Part shown: one piece after another, positions 18,573 through 27,528 of the stretch
Numbering within the stretch: position 1 is the stretch's first letter
Layout: each line of letters begins with the position of its first letter
Assembly (NCBI GenBank): GCA_964432155.1
Contig: CAYSMF010000004.1
Location: 83,714-147,713, forward strand
Direction: 5' to 3'
Origin: UBA10438 sp964432155
Lineage (GTDB): Bacteria; Bacteroidota; Ignavibacteria; Kapaibacteriales; Kapaibacteriaceae
DNA length: 64,000 nucleotides
Translations under genes and position numbers: made by a program
Notes under the pieces: generated by a model
The model's input: only the letters and a program-made list of their open reading frames with translations
What the model was told of the DNA's origin: nothing
Databases searched by the model: none

Positions 18573-20851
18573 TGTTCAACCTCTTCCGCTGTACGGTGAC
18601 GATAGCGGACATCCATTCCGTGTGGAATACGGAAGATCACCTGCGTGCCTACACCTGGCTGACTGGAGACGCGGAGCGTCCCCTCGTGCAAGTCCATCAC
18701 GTGCTGCATGATCATCGTACCGATGCCCGTGCCCGAGCCGTCCTTCGCTGTTGTAAAGTACGGACGCATCATGTTCGCAAGCGTATCGGCATCCATACCA
18801 ACACCCGTGTCACTAACGCGAATGAACACATACGTCGCATCGAACCACGTTGCCAGTTCGACAGTGCCTTCATGTCCACGTAGGGCTTTGATTGCATTCT
18901 CGACGGCGTTGCGCACAGCGCGCGAGATCTTCAGCTTATCGACGTTCATCATCGTGCCGCGAAGCTTCATCGAGAAGGTCACGTGTGGGAACATCACAGG
19001 ATCGAACTCATGTCGAATCTCCGTGCATAACTCGGCACTGTGCACAGGCATGCGCACGAGTTCATCACCGCGGCCGACGCTCACGAGGTCGCGCACACGC
19101 TGAATCAGCACACCCACCTGGAACAGGATGCGACGCCGACGTTCGGTGTTTCGCTGATCGAGTCCTTCATCGAGCTGTTCTGCGTTGAGACGAATCGTCG
19201 AAAGATTCGTCTGCATGTCGTGTGCGAGCTGAGCCCAGTTCACCAAGCGCTGACGCTCGAGAGCTTCGGTAATGTCGACACCCGAGACAATATATCCCGC
19301 CGATCCGCCAAGCAGACCTACCAGCGGGATCGACGTCATCATGTATTCGCGCTGTTCATCAGCGTCCTCAATCATCACGCGTTCGGTGCGCGATGTGCGC
19401 AGTGCGAGTGCCTGCTCAATGAACGACGACAATGCCGTGAGTCCGTCAAGCTGCATGTAGGAACGGAACAGTCGCCGCATCGGGACGCTTTTGGAAATCT
19501 TCATCAATGCTGCTGCGCGTTCGTTCGTACGCAACAACCGTCCATTCGCATCAAGCACGATAACCACGCCTGCGCCGGGGATGTCAATCACAGCGTCGAG
19601 GAAACGGCGTTGACGGCGGTAGAGTATCCAGAATGCGAGCGCAATCGAGAGAAGAATAATCGGAATAACCAGACGTGTGATGGTGTCGATCCCTCGCACA
19701 ATGAACCAGAGCGGCTGCTCATGTCGTGCAAGTGCGACCGATACCGAACGCGTTGCTATGACGAATCCCGTAGATGTTCGCAGGAACTCTTCACGATCGT
19801 CAGGAAGCGCGAGCACAACTGCGTCGCGCGAGAGAATCGTGCCGTCGGTTTCAACCGACACCACACCACCGGCAAAGACGATGACGATGGTATCGCCAAC
19901 GATATGCAGGCTACGCGGCGTGCCATACTCGCCGGGGATTGTCGTTCCAACTGGGAGCTGCTCGGGGATATCGTTCCCAGAGGTCACAACAAGCTCTGGT
20001 CGACCACTCCGTGTGGTAAGCATCGCTACGGAAAGTTGTCCGTCCGGTGTGATCCAGGGCTCGACAAGTCGCTGCTCGATGGGCACTGTGCGCGTGAAGG
20101 TTGCAAACGTATGCAGATTAAGTGCTGTGAGCACAGTGCCCTGTGTTCCGCGGACAGTGGACAACATGATCACGTACTGTCCAACATGAACAAGGCGCGC
20201 ATCATCACTCGATGGCACCGCTGTGGTTGCAATCGCTTGAAGTTTTTCATCAATGATCGACAGGAATGCTGAGGATCCAATCGTATACGCGAGTGCAATC
20301 CGTCCGCGACCTGTTGGCTCCATCATCACATGGGCAATCCCATGATTCTCAAGTGGCGTCACTTCGATGGACGAGCTTTCGCGTCGAATCGCATACGCCG
20401 ATCCACCGATGGTCAGTAACGCAACGTTGCCTTGAGGATGATTTGACAGCTCGACGTGCGTTGCCGCATTCAAGAGTTGCTCGGTCCCAATCATCACGTC
20501 GCGCTGACCAACGGGAGTTAGGTCGCTACCGACAACGCGCAAACGCACTGATCCCGAATCAACCGTAGCAACGAGAAATCCCGATTCCCACGGAATTAGT
20601 CCGCGCACATCCTCACCTATCAGTCCGCGAGCAAGATCAGAACCATCGTCTCGCAACAGCACCACGCCTGGCGACGAACTCGACCAAATAGGACGCGGAG
20701 CAATCAATGCAAGGTGCTGCGTGGTACCGGACATCCGAGCAACTCTCCCCTGCCACTGTTGTGTGCGCAGCAGTGTATAGGGCTCGCCGGCATCGGCGTG
20801 AGCCGTACCAAGCGCGCACATCAGCGCAAGGATGAGCGCAACGTAGTTCAC
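18569..20851 (-). CDS. Membrane sensor histidine kinase with periplasmic propeller-like domain and PAS
   Basis: I place the start at the GTG at 20851, which overlaps the ispF stop as GTGA and begins directly on a signal sequence (NYVALILALMCALGTAHADA). An ATG at 20878 is also in frame. Residues ~25-385 are beta-rich and propeller-like. A transmembrane helix follows (TRLVIPIILLSIALAFWIL), then a PAS domain (GAGVVIVLDANGRLLRTNERA). The H-box is WAQLAHDMQTNLSTIRLN. The HATPase has an N-box (RNAVENAIKAL), G1 (VSDTGVGM) and G2 (GSGTGIGTMIM). No response regulator is adjacent. The stimulus is unknown. Confidence 0.87.
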   Translation of the reverse strand: MNYVALILALMCALGTAHADAGEPYTLLRTQQWQGRVARMSGTTQHLALIAPRPIWSSSSPGVVLLRDDGSDLARGLIGEDVRGLIPWESGFLVATVDSGSVRLRVVGSDLTPVGQRDVMIGTEQLLNAATHVELSNHPQGNVALLTIGGSAYAIRRESSSIEVTPLENHGIAHVMMEPTGRGRIALAYTIGSSAFLSIIDEKLQAIATTAVPSSDDARLVHVGQYVIMLSTVRGTQGTVLTALNLHTFATFTRTVPIEQRLVEPWITPDGQLSVAMLTTRSGRPELVVTSGNDIPEQLPVGTTIPGEYGTPRSLHIVGDTIVIVFAGGVVSVETDGTILSRDAVVLALPDDREEFLRTSTGFVIATRSVSVALARHEQPLWFIVRGIDTITRLVIPIILLSIALAFWILYRRQRRFLDAVIDIPGAGVVIVLDANGRLLRTNERAAALMKISKSVPMRRLFRSYMQLDGLTALSSFIEQALALRTSRTERVMIEDADEQREYMMTSIPLVGLLGGSAGYIVSGVDITEALERQRLVNWAQLAHDMQTNLSTIRLNAEQLDEGLDQRNTERRRRILFQVGVLIQRVRDLVSVGRGDELVRMPVHSAELCTEIRHEFDPVMFPHVTFSMKLRGTMMNVDKLKISRAVRNAVENAIKALRGHEGTVELATWFDATYVFIRVSDTGVGMDADTLANMMRPYFTTAKDGSGTGIGTMIMQHVMDLHEGTLRVSSQPGVGTQVIFRIPHGMDVRYRHRTAEEVEQ

Positions 20852-21318
20852 GCTGGCTGTACCTCGCAGATCACCCACGCATGAACACCTTCGCGACGTC
20901 CAACGTATCCGATGCGTTCACTTGTCGTTGCCTTCATCGCCACACGTTCAAGGGGCAGTCCACACATCGCTGCGATATTCTCGCGCATCTGTGTCTTGTA
21001 CGGGAGAATCTTCGGTGATTCAAGCACCAGCGTACAATCGACATTGATAATGCGATACCCTGCGTCACGCACCATACCCACAGCATGCTCTACGAAGAGC
21101 CGACTGGCAGCCCCCTTCCAACGAGGGTCGCTGTCGGGAAAGTGCTCACCGATGTCTCCAAGTGCGAGCGAACCCAGGAGTGCATCGACGAGTGCATGGA
21201 GTACAACATCACCGTCGCTGTGGGCAACAGTACCGATGGGCGACGGAATTGTCACCCCTGCGAGAACGAGCGATTCGCCTTCGGCCAGGCGATGCACGTC
21301 GAAACCAAATCCTACCAT
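20848..21318 (-). CDS. ispF: 2-C-methyl-D-erythritol 2,4-cyclodiphosphate synthase
   Basis: A 156-residue enzyme of the non-mevalonate isoprenoid route that forms MEcPP with release of CMP. Metal and substrate motifs are GFGFDVHRLAEG (Asp/His metal ligands), VAHSDGDVVLHALVDALLG and LGDIGEHFPDSDP. The C-terminal block MKATTSERIGYVGRREGVH is also present. Length and order match the family. It is first in the run with the sensor kinase (GTGA overlap) and lies divergent from xseA, with about 43 bp between the start codons. Confidence 0.96.
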   Translation of the reverse strand: MVGFGFDVHRLAEGESLVLAGVTIPSPIGTVAHSDGDVVLHALVDALLGSLALGDIGEHFPDSDPRWKGAASRLFVEHAVGMVRDAGYRIINVDCTLVLESPKILPYKTQMRENIAAMCGLPLERVAMKATTSERIGYVGRREGVHAWVICEVQPA

Positions 21319-21361
21319 ACAACAAATGTACGGGATGCCGGGAATGTCGATCTTTGTTCCT

Positions 21362-22594
21362 ATGCAGGATCAAGCAGTCAGCGTCAGTGAACTGACGTAT
21401 GTGATCAAGGGGCTTCTCGAGGAGGGTATCGGCGATGTGCTGGTATCAGGGGAAATCTCCAACTTCAAGCAGCACACTTCCGGTCATCGGTACTTCACCC
21501 TCAAGGATGCCGATGCGCAGATCGGCGCGGTGATGTGGCGCACACGGTCGCTCACCTTCCGTCCTGAGGACGGAATGCGGGTAATCGTGCGCGGTCGGCT
21601 CTCGGTATACCCACCGCAGGGCAAGTATCAGATCGACGTCAGCGCGATGCGGCCAGAGGGCGTTGGTGACCTCCACAGGGCGTTTGAACAGCTCCGAGAG
21701 GCACTTCGTGCGCGAGGCCTCTTCGACGCCGACCGGAAGACTCCTATTCCGCGTCGCCCACGGTCGGTTGGCATTGCCACATCGCAGACCGGTGCGGCAC
21801 TCCAGGACATGCTTTCTACGATCAACCGACGCTATCCCCTGCTCGATGTGGTGTTTCGTCCGACCCTGGTTCAGGGCGATGGCGCTGCCGACGACATCGC
21901 ACGTGCCATCCGCGAGCTTGATGCGGCAAAGCTCGATGTGATCATCATTGGGCGAGGGGGCGGCTCGTTAGAGGACCTTTGGTCGTTCAATACCGAGATC
22001 GTTGCCATGGCGATCGCCGAAGCACGCACGCCGATTATTTCGGCGGTTGGACACGAGACGGATGTGACGATCGCGGACTTCGTGGCTGATGCTCGCGCAG
22101 AGACTCCAACAGCTGCAGCAGTGCTGGTAACGCCGATTACGGTTGACGATCTTGTGGAAGCTCTCGACGATCGAATGCTTGGAATGACGACCATGATGCG
22201 CACGCGTATCGAGGACATGCTCGAGACAGCCGAGAGCTTTGTCGACGGACGTGCAGCGCGGCGCGTGAGCGAGCGCATTCACTTGCGTCAACAGCGCATC
22301 GATGAACTCGTGACGCGTACATCACGTGGGATTCGACACCAGACCCATCTCTTGCGACAACGCATCGACCACACTGCACAGTACCTTACCTCGCTGCATC
22401 CACTCGCCCCCTTACGACGTGGCTATGCCGTGGTTGAACGAAACGGCACTGTGCTCGGTCCGCACGATCGCGTTCATCCCGGTGATACGCTCGTGGTACA
22501 ACGCTTTGCAGAATCAAGCACAGTTACCGTCGACACCGTAGCAGCACCAACAATCCTCCCACCTCAATCACACGATCATGGCAACGAAGGCTAA
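21362..22594 (+). CDS. xseA: Exodeoxyribonuclease VII large subunit
   Basis: A nuclease subunit that degrades single-stranded DNA to oligonucleotides. An N-terminal OB fold (VSELTYVIKGLLEE, VLVSGEISNFKQHTSGHRYF) is followed by the catalytic core: RPRSVGIATSQTGAALQDML, IIIGRGGGSLEDLWSFN and ISAVGHETDVTIADFVAD. The C-terminal coiled coil and PLAPLRRGYAVVERNG complete the family signature. I start at the ATG at 21362 (MQDQAVSVSEL), with 21344 as an alternative. The much longer open frame reaching back to 20912 runs antisense to ispF and is not native. It overlaps xseB by 17 nt. Confidence 0.94.
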   Translation: MQDQAVSVSELTYVIKGLLEEGIGDVLVSGEISNFKQHTSGHRYFTLKDADAQIGAVMWRTRSLTFRPEDGMRVIVRGRLSVYPPQGKYQIDVSAMRPEGVGDLHRAFEQLREALRARGLFDADRKTPIPRRPRSVGIATSQTGAALQDMLSTINRRYPLLDVVFRPTLVQGDGAADDIARAIRELDAAKLDVIIIGRGGGSLEDLWSFNTEIVAMAIAEARTPIISAVGHETDVTIADFVADARAETPTAAAVLVTPITVDDLVEALDDRMLGMTTMMRTRIEDMLETAESFVDGRAARRVSERIHLRQQRIDELVTRTSRGIRHQTHLLRQRIDHTAQYLTSLHPLAPLRRGYAVVERNGTVLGPHDRVHPGDTLVVQRFAESSTVTVDTVAAPTILPPQSHDHGNEG

Positions 22595-22793
22595 GAACCA
22601 GACTCTCGAGGATAAGCTCAAGCGACTTGAAGAAGTCGCGTCACTCCTTGATCGCGGCGACGCAACGATTGACGAACAACTTGCGATGTACGAGGAAGGT
22701 ATGCGCTTGGCACAGGAGTGCCGGACCTATCTCGAAGAAGCAGAACTGAAGGTTCGCCGACTGAGTGGCGAATCTGAAGACAGCGACGATTAA
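22578..22793 (+). CDS. xseB: Exodeoxyribonuclease VII small subunit
   Basis: A 71-residue helical protein. The pattern LEDKLKRLEEVASLLDRGDA, then LAMYEEGMRLAQECRTYLEE, is the XseB signature, with a short acidic tail. It forms a complex with XseA and overlaps that gene by 17 nt. Its stop shares the palindrome TTAA with the converging gpsA stop, so the two coding regions overlap tail to tail by 4 nt. Confidence 0.93.
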   Translation: MATKAKNQTLEDKLKRLEEVASLLDRGDATIDEQLAMYEEGMRLAQECRTYLEEAELKVRRLSGESEDSDD

Positions 22794-23770
22794 GATTCGC
22801 TCTTGACTGGTCGCAGCATGAGGTCGCGAATGGCCGATCGTGGATCTTCACCACGGAAGAGGATGCTTGCGACCTTCTCGGTAATCGGGAGTTCAATACC
22901 AACCGATGCTGCAAGCTCCAGTGCTGCCTTCGTTGTTGGGACGCCCTCGGCAACGGCACTCATCGTTTCGAGAATCGCGTCGAGAGTAGCCCCCTTACCG
23001 ATCTGCTCGCCAACACTGCGATTTCGGCTATGCTGCGAGGCGCACGTCACGTACAAATCGCCGAGTCCGGCCAAACCATAGAACGTGCCCTGATCTGCGC
23101 CAAGTGCAACGCCCAGGCGGGCAATCTCGGCCAAGCCCCGCGTCATCAATGCGGCCTTCGTGTTATCGCCCAGACCGAGTCCGTCGACGATACCGGCGGC
23201 AATGGCAATGACGTTCTTCAAAGCACCGCAGATCTCGACACCCACGACATCATCACTTGCGTACACGCGAAACGACGGCGTTGTGAGCGCTGTCTGCACG
23301 CGCTGCGCAACGGACAGATCTGTCGCAGCGGCGACGACCGTTGTTGGCATGCGCCGGACAACTTCTTCGGCATGACTTGGTCCCGAGAGCACGACGTAGT
23401 GCGCCATGCTTGGTGCCACTTCGTGCATGATTTCGGAGACACGCTTCGTGGTACCGACCTCGATACCCTTTGCGACGTTTACAAGGATGGCACCAGTGAC
23501 CACGCGATCAAGAATCGTTCCGCGCACAAACTGCGTCGGCGTGGCATTGATGATGATGTCGCTTCCCGCCAATTCATCCATCACGCTGGTAGCGCGAACC
23601 GATTCGGCGAGTACTGATCCAGGAAGGAATGCAGCATTTGTATGCGTTGTGGTAATCGCATCGACAACAGCTTGTTCACGTGCCCACACGCAGACGTCGT
23701 GTCCTGCATCGGCGGCAACGCATGCGAGCGCTGTGCCCCATGCACCAGCTCCAAGGATCCCTATACGCAT
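22790..23770 (-). CDS. gpsA: NAD(P)-dependent glycerol-3-phosphate dehydrogenase
   Basis: Reduces dihydroxyacetone phosphate to sn-glycerol-3-phosphate for phospholipid synthesis. The Rossmann motif GILGAGAWGTALACVAAD, the conserved NVAKGIEVGT and LSGPSHAEEVVRRMPT, and the catalytic-lysine region EICGALKNVIAIAAGIVDGL are followed by GLAGLGDLYVTCASQHSRNR. The 326-aa length is typical. It lies 3 bp after plsY on the same strand, so the two consecutive steps of phosphatidic acid synthesis are made from one transcript. Confidence 0.96.
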   Translation of the reverse strand: MRIGILGAGAWGTALACVAADAGHDVCVWAREQAVVDAITTTHTNAAFLPGSVLAESVRATSVMDELAGSDIIINATPTQFVRGTILDRVVTGAILVNVAKGIEVGTTKRVSEIMHEVAPSMAHYVVLSGPSHAEEVVRRMPTTVVAAATDLSVAQRVQTALTTPSFRVYASDDVVGVEICGALKNVIAIAAGIVDGLGLGDNTKAALMTRGLAEIARLGVALGADQGTFYGLAGLGDLYVTCASQHSRNRSVGEQIGKGATLDAILETMSAVAEGVPTTKAALELAASVGIELPITEKVASILFRGEDPRSAIRDLMLRPVKSES

Positions 23771-23773
23771 GTG

Positions 23774-24463
23774 TTAGCTATCGGACTTGCGGCGTAGAAT
23801 AGCCAGTTTTGTGAAACGACTCTCTGTGCCCTCGATCAGACGTCGCATATTCGAGCGGTGTGCATACAGCACAAGCAGCGAGAGTCCGATGAGGAAGAAG
23901 ACGAGCGTGTGGTAGCCCTCGATCGATACTCCCAGGACGTTGTATCGGAACACCATTGTACTTGGGATCACGATCGCGGCGCCGATCGAACCGAGAGATA
24001 CGTAGCCAGAGGCAAAGAGGAGCGCTAGGAAGATCCCGAGGCCAACCGCCACTTCGACGGGTGCAACGGCGATTAACAGACCCAGTGAGGTGTTGATCCC
24101 CTTGCCGCCCTTGAAACCAGCGAAGATGCTCCACATGTGACCGATCACGGCCGACACACCTGCGATCACGCCGACAATCGTCTCGTCTTCGAACGGCGTA
24201 CGATTATCAAACGGCATCTCTGTGTCGAAGAAGTATGCGACCAGGAGGACGGCCACAAGCCCCTTGGCAATATCGAGCAGCTGGACGATCGCGCCGGCTT
24301 TCCAGCCAAGCGTACGGAATACGTTCGTGCTGCCCATGTTGCCACTGCCCACGGTCCGCACGTCCACGCCGAAAAAGCGCTTGCCGATAATCAGAGCGTT
24401 CGGGATCGAGCCAATCAAGTAGCTCTGCACGACAATGATGATGAGTCGAAGGATCGGATCCAT
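23774..24463 (-). CDS. plsY: Acyl-phosphate:glycerol-3-phosphate acyltransferase
   Basis: An integral membrane acyltransferase using acyl-phosphate. It has several membrane helices and the PlsY signatures SYLIGSIPNALIIGK, VDVRTVGSGNMGSTNVFRTL and GFKGGKGINTSLGLL. I start at the ATG at 24463 (MDPILRLIIIVVQSY), because the 17 extra residues from 24514 are polar and unlike the family. It feeds lysophosphatidic acid synthesis directly from the GpsA product. About 100 bp separate its start from the divergent clpB-like gene. Confidence 0.93.
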   Translation of the reverse strand: MDPILRLIIIVVQSYLIGSIPNALIIGKRFFGVDVRTVGSGNMGSTNVFRTLGWKAGAIVQLLDIAKGLVAVLLVAYFFDTEMPFDNRTPFEDETIVGVIAGVSAVIGHMWSIFAGFKGGKGINTSLGLLIAVAPVEVAVGLGIFLALLFASGYVSLGSIGAAIVIPSTMVFRYNVLGVSIEGYHTLVFFLIGLSLLVLYAHRSNMRRLIEGTESRFTKLAILRRKSDS

Positions 24464-24567
24464 GACCACGAATTTACTATTCCCATGGTATTTCAGCATA
24501 GGTTCGGATATCATATCGCGGGGTCATGTTCGTCTATGGGGTCCGACACTGAACAAGGACAATCGCT

Positions 24568-25920
24568 ATGTCTGACGACGTAAAACGCAGCACCAAACTC
24601 CGTCTGGAGGAAATCGACCGCGAATTGGCTGAGCTTCGGACGGAGCACGCGAGCCTCAAGGCCCGCTGGCAGACCGAGAAGGAGCACATCCAGACCATTC
24701 GCGCGCTCAAATCCGAGATTGAGGACGTGAAGGTTCAGGCCGCCGACGCCGAACGCAATGGCGACTACGGTCGCGTGGCAGAGCTTCGCTATGGCACACT
24801 TCTCGAACTCGAGAAAGAGCTGTCGAATGCCAATACGGCCTTGGTCGAACTCCAGGCCACCTCTGCCCTGCTGAAGGAAGAGATCGACGGCGAGGATATT
24901 GCCGAGGTCGTGGCGAAGTGGACCGGGATCCCGGTACAGCGGATGCTCGAAACTGAGCGCACAAAGCTGCTTGCTATGGAGGATCGACTCCATGATCGAC
25001 TCATCGGACAGGACGATGCAGTCTCGGCTGTCGCGAATGCGATCCGTCGCTCGCGTGCTGGACTGCAGGATGCGAAGCGTCCAATCGGCTCGTTCATCTT
25101 CCTCGGTTCGACGGGCGTTGGTAAAACAGAGATGGCTCGCGCCTTGGCGGAGTTCTTGTTCGATGACGAAAACGCACTGATTCGCATCGACATGAGCGAA
25201 TACATGGAAAAGCATGCCGTCTCACGTCTGATCGGTGCGCCGCCGGGATACGTGGGATACGAAGAGGGCGGACAGCTCACCGAGGCCGTGCGCCGGCGTC
25301 CGTACTCGGTGGTCCTCCTTGATGAAATCGAGAAGGCCCATCCGGATGTCTACAATGTGCTCTTGCAGGTACTCGACGATGGACGCCTTACGGACAGTCA
25401 GGGTCGCGTCGTAGACTTCAAGAACACGATCATCATCATGACGTCGAATCTTGGCTCCGAGCTCATGCAAGATCAACTACTCCAGATCGACGAGCACAAT
25501 CGTGATTCCATCATGGCTGCCCTTCGCATCGAAGTGGTCAACCTCCTTCGGTCGCGTCTGCGCCCAGAGTTCCTCAATCGCATCGACGAGATCATCCTCT
25601 TCAAGCCGCTCATCCCATCCGAGGTGCAGCACATTGCAACCTTGCAGATCGCCGCTGTCGCACAGCGTATGAAGGATCTCGGCATCGATCTGACCGTGAC
25701 ACCGAACTGCGTGGAGTGGCTTGGCAAGCGTGGCTACGATGTGCAGCTGGGTGCGCGTCCACTTAAGCGCGTTATCCAGCGATATCTGGCCGATCCGCTT
25801 GCTTTAAAGATCCTTGGTGCGGAAGTTCGTGCAGGCGATACCGTCACAGCAGACTGTGACGATACTGGCCGCATGAGCTTTGTCACTACCGGTACATCTG
25901 ATGCTGCACTCACTCCGTAA
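24568..25920 (+). CDS. ClpB C-terminal half: partial middle domain plus second AAA+ ring (D2), lacking N domain and D1
   Basis: A 450-residue protein that begins inside the ClpB coiled-coil middle domain (EHASLKARWQTEKEHIQTI, GRVAELRYGTLLELEKEL). It continues through the linker IAEVVAKWTGIPVQRML to a complete D2: Walker A FLGSTGVGKTEMARAL, pore loop GAPPGYVGYEEGGQ, Walker B SVVLLDEIEKAHPDV, sensor 1 MTSNLGSEL, arginine finger RLRPEFLNRIDEI and sensor 2 GARPLKRVI. Full ClpB is near 860 residues. The start looks genuine: an AAGGA lies about 9 nt upstream and an in-frame TGA at 24550 excludes read-through. No upstream half is present, since plsY lies there. It is either a D2-only disaggregase-like ATPase or a partial duplicate of a clpB elsewhere. 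Confidence 0.88.
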   Translation: MSDDVKRSTKLRLEEIDRELAELRTEHASLKARWQTEKEHIQTIRALKSEIEDVKVQAADAERNGDYGRVAELRYGTLLELEKELSNANTALVELQATSALLKEEIDGEDIAEVVAKWTGIPVQRMLETERTKLLAMEDRLHDRLIGQDDAVSAVANAIRRSRAGLQDAKRPIGSFIFLGSTGVGKTEMARALAEFLFDDENALIRIDMSEYMEKHAVSRLIGAPPGYVGYEEGGQLTEAVRRRPYSVVLLDEIEKAHPDVYNVLLQVLDDGRLTDSQGRVVDFKNTIIIMTSNLGSELMQDQLLQIDEHNRDSIMAALRIEVVNLLRSRLRPEFLNRIDEIILFKPLIPSEVQHIATLQIAAVAQRMKDLGIDLTVTPNCVEWLGKRGYDVQLGARPLKRVIQRYLADPLALKILGAEVRAGDTVTADCDDTGRMSFVTTGTSDAALTP

Positions 25921-27526
25921 CGGACGTTGTTCTCCAGTGGTCGTAGCTCTTGCTGCGACACTCACCCTCGCTCTGAGTCCACGTGCGCTTTACACGCAAG
26001 ATGTTCTGACGGGTCCGACCGGTGTGACGCCATCGACGATCCGCAGCGGTTATATGCGCGGCGCAACAACCGACACGACGATTCGCCCACATGCACTGCG
26101 CGTGATGGGCTTCCAGCGACAAGGCGACGACCTGCGGGTGCGCCTTGCCGTGCTCGATTCGCTTGGCAACGTGCTGCCTGCTGCATTGATGAACCTCGCG
26201 TTCACAGCCGACGTGCGGTGTCAGAACACCGCGCCTACACGTGTAAGCGCCATATCATCGAGCGATGTCCGCGAGAGTGCGCGTGGTACAACAGTTATCC
26301 TCTGCGACAACAGCTTACTCGCGGGATCGACGGCACGCACCGTGGTCTCGTCATTGCGAGACATCCTTCCGACACTTCCCGAGCGAGACAGCGTGGCAGT
26401 GGTCGTGTTTGACCATGACGTGCTTGAGCTTACACCGCTTGCGCCTGCACCACGTGCTGCCGAAGCGTGCGTACCAGAGGCAGTACCACAACCTGATGGA
26501 CTCTGTGCATCGTTCGCTGCACTCCGCACCGGCCTGGCCATGACGGCCGAACATGACGGTCCGCGCACAGTTGTGCTGATCACGAGCAGTGACGACAACG
26601 CCTCGTTCACGACTACGACAGACGACATTGTGCGTCGTGCCCGTGAACTCGATGCAACGATTCATGTACTGCGCATTGGCAACCAATGCAGAGCATTTCC
26701 CTATCGTTACCTATCGTCAGCAACGGGTGGACGCTTAACGTCGCTCCAACTCGACAACCTGCAAGACGCAGGATCAGTGGTACGCGAGATGATCCTCAGC
26801 GCTTCGTCGTATCTCGATGTGCGATTCCCGATTGCTTCACTCACACCAGAGTCGTGCGGCGAAACAGTTTGGCTCGGATGCAACGTCGAAGATCGCGCCG
26901 TAGCAACACCGCTTCGTACGGATTCGATTTCTCTGCCGCTCCGAGATCTCAGCTATCGCACGTCACCAACGATCGTCGCAACGTTTGCCGACACCACAGA
27001 GGTTGGCTTGCAGAACTTCTACCCACTGCTTGCAGCAATGGCAGAAGAGCTAATGTCCGACTCAACACTCCGCATTGAACTCATTGGACACGTAAGTGAC
27101 GATGTAACGTCGAATGCAGATGTACGTGCTCGTGAGCGTGCCGGCTATGTACGTGACTTTCTCAACGCCTATGGCGTTCGCAAGGAACAGATCGACGTGC
27201 GCTCTGATGGTAGTCGTCGTCCGCTCTATCTATTCCAAACCGACGGCACACAGCGCCTGATGAACAATCGTGTTGAAGCGCGCATCCTCGCACCAGACGC
27301 ATACCCGTTCACGGTTACCGTCGATCAAGTAGAAACCGAAGAGATGGCCTACGACGCCGTGCGCCGCTGGGAAGAGCGCAACTTCAAGGCGTACTTCGAA
27401 CTCGTCGTTGTCGATCGCGCGCCGGTATATCGCATCAAGCTTTGGGGGTATCAGACCCTCGAGCAAGCGCGCAAAGGGGCCGCTTCAGCGAAGAAGCTGA
27501 AGGCAAAGTCGACGATTATTGAGTGA
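25901..27526 (+). CDS. Secreted VWA-like / OmpA-like / SPOR-like protein
   Basis: About 541 residues. The signal-like start (SPVVVALAATLTLALSPRAL) follows the ATG at 25901, which lies inside the clpB-like gene (20-bp overlap); an ATG at 25880 is an alternative. Residues ~100-290 look VWA-like (VAVVVFDHDVLELTP, RTVVLITSSDDNAS) without a clear DxSxS MIDAS. Residues ~380-460 resemble an OmpA peptidoglycan-binding domain (LRIELIGHVSDD, ARERAGYVRDFLNAYGV, RLMNNRVEARI). The last ~75 residues resemble a SPOR domain (APVYRIKLWGYQTLEQA). It probably sits in the periplasm or outer membrane and contacts murein. It converges on trxB with 2 bp between stops. Confidence 0.72.
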   Translation: MLHSLRNGRCSPVVVALAATLTLALSPRALYTQDVLTGPTGVTPSTIRSGYMRGATTDTTIRPHALRVMGFQRQGDDLRVRLAVLDSLGNVLPAALMNLAFTADVRCQNTAPTRVSAISSSDVRESARGTTVILCDNSLLAGSTARTVVSSLRDILPTLPERDSVAVVVFDHDVLELTPLAPAPRAAEACVPEAVPQPDGLCASFAALRTGLAMTAEHDGPRTVVLITSSDDNASFTTTTDDIVRRARELDATIHVLRIGNQCRAFPYRYLSSATGGRLTSLQLDNLQDAGSVVREMILSASSYLDVRFPIASLTPESCGETVWLGCNVEDRAVATPLRTDSISLPLRDLSYRTSPTIVATFADTTEVGLQNFYPLLAAMAEELMSDSTLRIELIGHVSDDVTSNADVRARERAGYVRDFLNAYGVRKEQIDVRSDGSRRPLYLFQTDGTQRLMNNRVEARILAPDAYPFTVTVDQVETEEMAYDAVRRWEERNFKAYFELVVVDRAPVYRIKLWGYQTLEQARKGAASAKKLKAKSTIIE

Positions 27527-27528
27527 TC

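Noticed and set aside
19040..20272. 410-codon forward frame antisense to the sensor kinase
   Set aside because: Composition is rich in His/Arg/Cys without domains and it lies opposite clear kinase motifs.
20912..21361. N-terminal extension of xseA by about 150 codons
   Set aside because: It runs antisense through ispF. Conserved XseA sequence starts at 21362 or shortly before.
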